Source of the DNA: CAIZWU01 sp942492905
Lineage (GTDB): Bacteria; Verrucomicrobiota; Verrucomicrobiia; Verrucomicrobiales; V1-33
DNA: 64,000 bases
Assembly: GCA_942492905.1 (NCBI GenBank)
Contig: OW818657.1
Coordinates: 6,138,001-6,202,000, forward strand
Direction of reading: 5' to 3'
A program made the position numbers and the translations under genes. This document shows, piece after piece, positions 62,007 through 64,000 of this stretch. A model generated the notes under the pieces. That model made no database searches, was not told where the DNA came from, and saw only the letters and a list, made by a program, of their open reading frames with translations. The stretch's first letter is position 1. Each line of letters starts with the position of its first letter.

Positions 62007-62467
62007 AGCCGCCCCGCCTCCCCAACTTTTCTCCCGCCATGAGCCGCTTCACCCTTTTCCTCGCTGCCCTCCTCTTCACCGCCGTCCTCCCGGTCCAGGC
62101 GGTGGTGGACGACTCCCACTCCGCCGCCATGGAGGCCGCCGTGCCCGCCGTGAAGGAGGGATTCAAAATCCGTCAGGAATACTGGAACGGCACCATGAAG
62201 AGCGGCGATAAAAAGATCGTCAAACAACAACTCTTCAAAGGCAACGAATACTGGTTTTTCCTCGGCACCGACGCCGAAAAAGCCACCCTCAAAATCGACA
62301 TTTTCGACCGCAAGGGCACCAAGATCAACGTGGAGACCAAACTCTCGGAAAACGCCGCCGCCGTCCGGGTGCTGGCCCCGGCCACCGGCACCTACGTGGT
62401 GGTTTTCAGTCTCACCAGCAAGGAAGGCGAGGACATCCCCTGGGCGCTGGCCTATGGTTATCGCTGA
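62003..62467 (+). CDS. Small exported protein of unknown function
   Basis: A 154-residue protein if started at the coupled ATG 62003; the ATG at 62039 (MSRFTLFLAALLFTAVLPVQA) starts directly at the signal peptide and is equally plausible. The mature domain, with KQQLFKGNEYWFFLGTDAEK and LKIDIFDRKGTKINVETKLS and a final GTYVVVFSL strand, looks like a small beta-sandwich. No family named. Coupled with the upstream exported protein. Confidence 0.75.
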   Translation: MKPPRLPNFSPAMSRFTLFLAALLFTAVLPVQAVVDDSHSAAMEAAVPAVKEGFKIRQEYWNGTMKSGDKKIVKQQLFKGNEYWFFLGTDAEKATLKIDIFDRKGTKINVETKLSENAAAVRVLAPATGTYVVVFSLTSKEGEDIPWALAYGYR

Positions 62468-62489
62468 GCCCGGTCCGCCCGCCACGGAA

Positions 62490-63890
62490 TCATTCCACGG
62501 CCTTCACCACCCCGCGCACCCTGCCTTTGCCCAACTGGGTGGTGAATTCCTCGCCTGGTTTCAGTTCCCGCGCCTCCCGCACCACTTTTCCTGACGCATT
62601 AAGCGTATAGGAAAATCCCCGGGCCAGCACGGCCTCCGGCCCCAAAGCCTGGAGTTGCCGCCGGTTCTGGTCCACCTGATTCCGCCGCGCCGTCAGCGCC
62701 GCCAGCACGCGCGATTCCAACCGCTCGCGCCGCAAGGCCAGTTCCGCCCGCCGCTCCTGCATCACCCGGTCCGGCCGCGCCCGCTCCAGTTGATGGGCGA
62801 GGGTCAGCAACCGCTGCCGCTGCGTCCTCATTTCATCCGCCACCGCCGTCTGCAGTTCTTCCGCCAGATCGTCCACCCGTTGCCGCCACGGCAGCAACAC
62901 CCGCTCGCCATCGCGGCTCAACGCCCCGCGCGACATCAGATCCAGTTCGCGCCGCCATGACATCAGGAGCGATTCCACCCGGCGCTGCATCCGACTGCCC
63001 TGGCGCTCCAGCATGGCCCTCAACTCTGCACCATCGGGTGCCAGCAACTCCGCCGCCGCACTGGGAGTGGGTGCCCGCAGATCGGCGATGAAATCGGCGA
63101 TCGTGAAGTCGATTTCGTGCCCAATGGCAGAGATCAGCGGCAGGGGACAATCCGCCATCGCCCGCGCCACCACTTCCTCATTGAACGCCCACAAATCCTC
63201 CAAACTGCCGCCACCGCGGGCGACCACCACCGTATCAATGCGTGGCAACTCGGCCGGCTCCGTGCTCAAAAACCGCAGGGCTTCCGCGATCTCTTCGGCG
63301 GCCCCGGCTCCCTGCACCCTGACCGGATAAACCAGCACCCGAAGCCACGGTGCACGCCGCCGCAGGATGTTCAGCATGTCCTGCAGCGCTGCTCCGGTAG
63401 GCGAAGTCACGATCGCTATCGTCAGGGGAAAGCGTGGGATGGGCTGTTTCCGGTCCTGCTCAAAAAGCCCCTCCTCCAGCAGGCGCCGTTTCAGAGCCTC
63501 GAATCTCGCCTGCAAGGTCCCCACGCCCGCCGGCCGCACCTGCCGGACAATCATCTGATATTGCCCCCGCGCCTCATACACCGACACCTCTCCGAAAACC
63601 TGCACCGCCAGCCCATCCCCCAGCCGGGCTCCGACACCCGCGGCATTGCCTTTGAAAAGCACACAAGCCAATTGCGCGCCCCCATCCTTCAAGGTGAAAT
63701 AATGATGCCCGCTGGACTGCTTCCGGTGATTGCTGACCTCTCCCTCCACCCACACCGCCCCGATCCCATCCTCCAGCAAACTCCGGATGCGCCGCGTCAG
63801 TTGGGTCACACTTTCCACCTGTTCCGCGTCCTTCTCCTTGTCCTCACGGGACTTCCGGCGCGAAGCAGGGGTGAAATCGAAGAGGTCCAT
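62490..63890 (-). CDS. xseA: Exodeoxyribonuclease VII large subunit
   Basis: A 466-residue XseA, which with small XseB degrades single-stranded DNA. The N-terminal OB domain has SVTQLTRRIRSLLED and VWVEGEVSNHRKQSSGHHYF; the catalytic domain has IAIVTSPTGAALQDMLNIL, VARGGGSLEDLWAFNEE and SAIGHEIDFTIADFIADLRA. A helical coiled-coil part and the ending VLARGFSYTLNASGKVVR follow. Length and order are standard. No xseB is adjacent. The remaining 110 bp to the window edge hold no assignable gene. Confidence 0.95.
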   Translation of the reverse strand: MDLFDFTPASRRKSREDKEKDAEQVESVTQLTRRIRSLLEDGIGAVWVEGEVSNHRKQSSGHHYFTLKDGGAQLACVLFKGNAAGVGARLGDGLAVQVFGEVSVYEARGQYQMIVRQVRPAGVGTLQARFEALKRRLLEEGLFEQDRKQPIPRFPLTIAIVTSPTGAALQDMLNILRRRAPWLRVLVYPVRVQGAGAAEEIAEALRFLSTEPAELPRIDTVVVARGGGSLEDLWAFNEEVVARAMADCPLPLISAIGHEIDFTIADFIADLRAPTPSAAAELLAPDGAELRAMLERQGSRMQRRVESLLMSWRRELDLMSRGALSRDGERVLLPWRQRVDDLAEELQTAVADEMRTQRQRLLTLAHQLERARPDRVMQERRAELALRRERLESRVLAALTARRNQVDQNRRQLQALGPEAVLARGFSYTLNASGKVVREARELKPGEEFTTQLGKGRVRGVVKAVE

Positions 63891-64000
63891 GGGTCAGGGA
63901 AGATGGGGCAACCTCCAGCTCATGCACCAGGGAGCGGTCCGGCGCAACGGTCGTGGAGCACCCGCCGCAAAAGTAACCTGCGCAGTCGTAGAATCCATGC

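Noticed and set aside
63844..64000. Cys-rich minus-strand open frame entering from the right edge
   Set aside because: It reads HGFYDCAGYFCGGCSTTVAP and onwards but overlaps the start of xseA by 47 bp, and another frame is also open; too short to decide.

Overview
The window is a GC-rich bacterial chromosome segment, most likely from the phylum Verrucomicrobiota. This is inferred from several traits: a secreted protein joining a planctomycete/verrucomicrobium-type cytochrome c domain to WD40 repeats, many secreted proteins of unknown function with little Shine-Dalgarno signal, calcium-loop (DxDGDG) secreted proteins, and the broken remains of a TPR family that I associate with this phylum. 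No rRNA gene is present to confirm it.

Left region (1-37518), ordinary chromosome. At the left edge a TetR/NemR-like regulator (2103-2696) precedes a minus-strand operon: a peroxiredoxin-like protein, a zinc alcohol dehydrogenase and a NemA-type ene-reductase cut by the window edge. Matching operator-like sites lie at 2708 and 2070, so this looks like an electrophile/oxidant detoxification regulon. Housekeeping genes follow: dgt, a dynamin-like GTPase, an ABC-F protein, lysC, a YkuD L,D-transpeptidase, a BCP-type peroxiredoxin, a YacP-like NYN nuclease, alaS (with an AT-rich in-frame insertion), a VapBC-like pair, eno, an FtsB-like gene, ruvA, metF and a small cytochrome c. Between them are secreted proteins of unknown function, including an unusual secreted PEP-synthase-like protein (5242-7566).

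Central region (37519-58117), a 20.6 kb integrated element. A 31-bp direct repeat marks both ends. The right copy is the 3' end of an intact tRNA-Pro(TGG) gene (58088-58164, minus strand); the left copy lies 95 bp before a tyrosine integrase. The left part of the element holds the integrase, an unknown protein, a small excisionase-like HTH protein and a RepA-like RecA-fold ATPase followed by iteron-like repeats. The cargo is metal resistance: a His-rich secreted protein, a CzcCBA-type RND efflux system, a complete histidinol dehydrogenase gene directly behind czcA, an MFS exporter, and a chromate module (two-domain DUF1259 protein, ChrB, ChrA). The right part holds a frameshifted TPR pseudogene, two terminase-small-subunit-like proteins, and an AT-richer gene with a GAF-like domain whose 3' end overlaps a possible 56-codon ORF.

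Right region (58165-64000), chromosome again. It holds a frameshifted esterase gene, a sugar-phosphate isomerase/epimerase-like gene, hisG, two exported proteins of unknown function and xseA. The chromosomal hisG lies about 10 kb from the element-borne hisD.

The points most worth following are the metal-resistance element with its embedded hisD, the low-GC insertion inside alaS, the secreted domain-permuted PEP-synthase-like protein, and the unclassified gene pair beside the tRNA attachment site.
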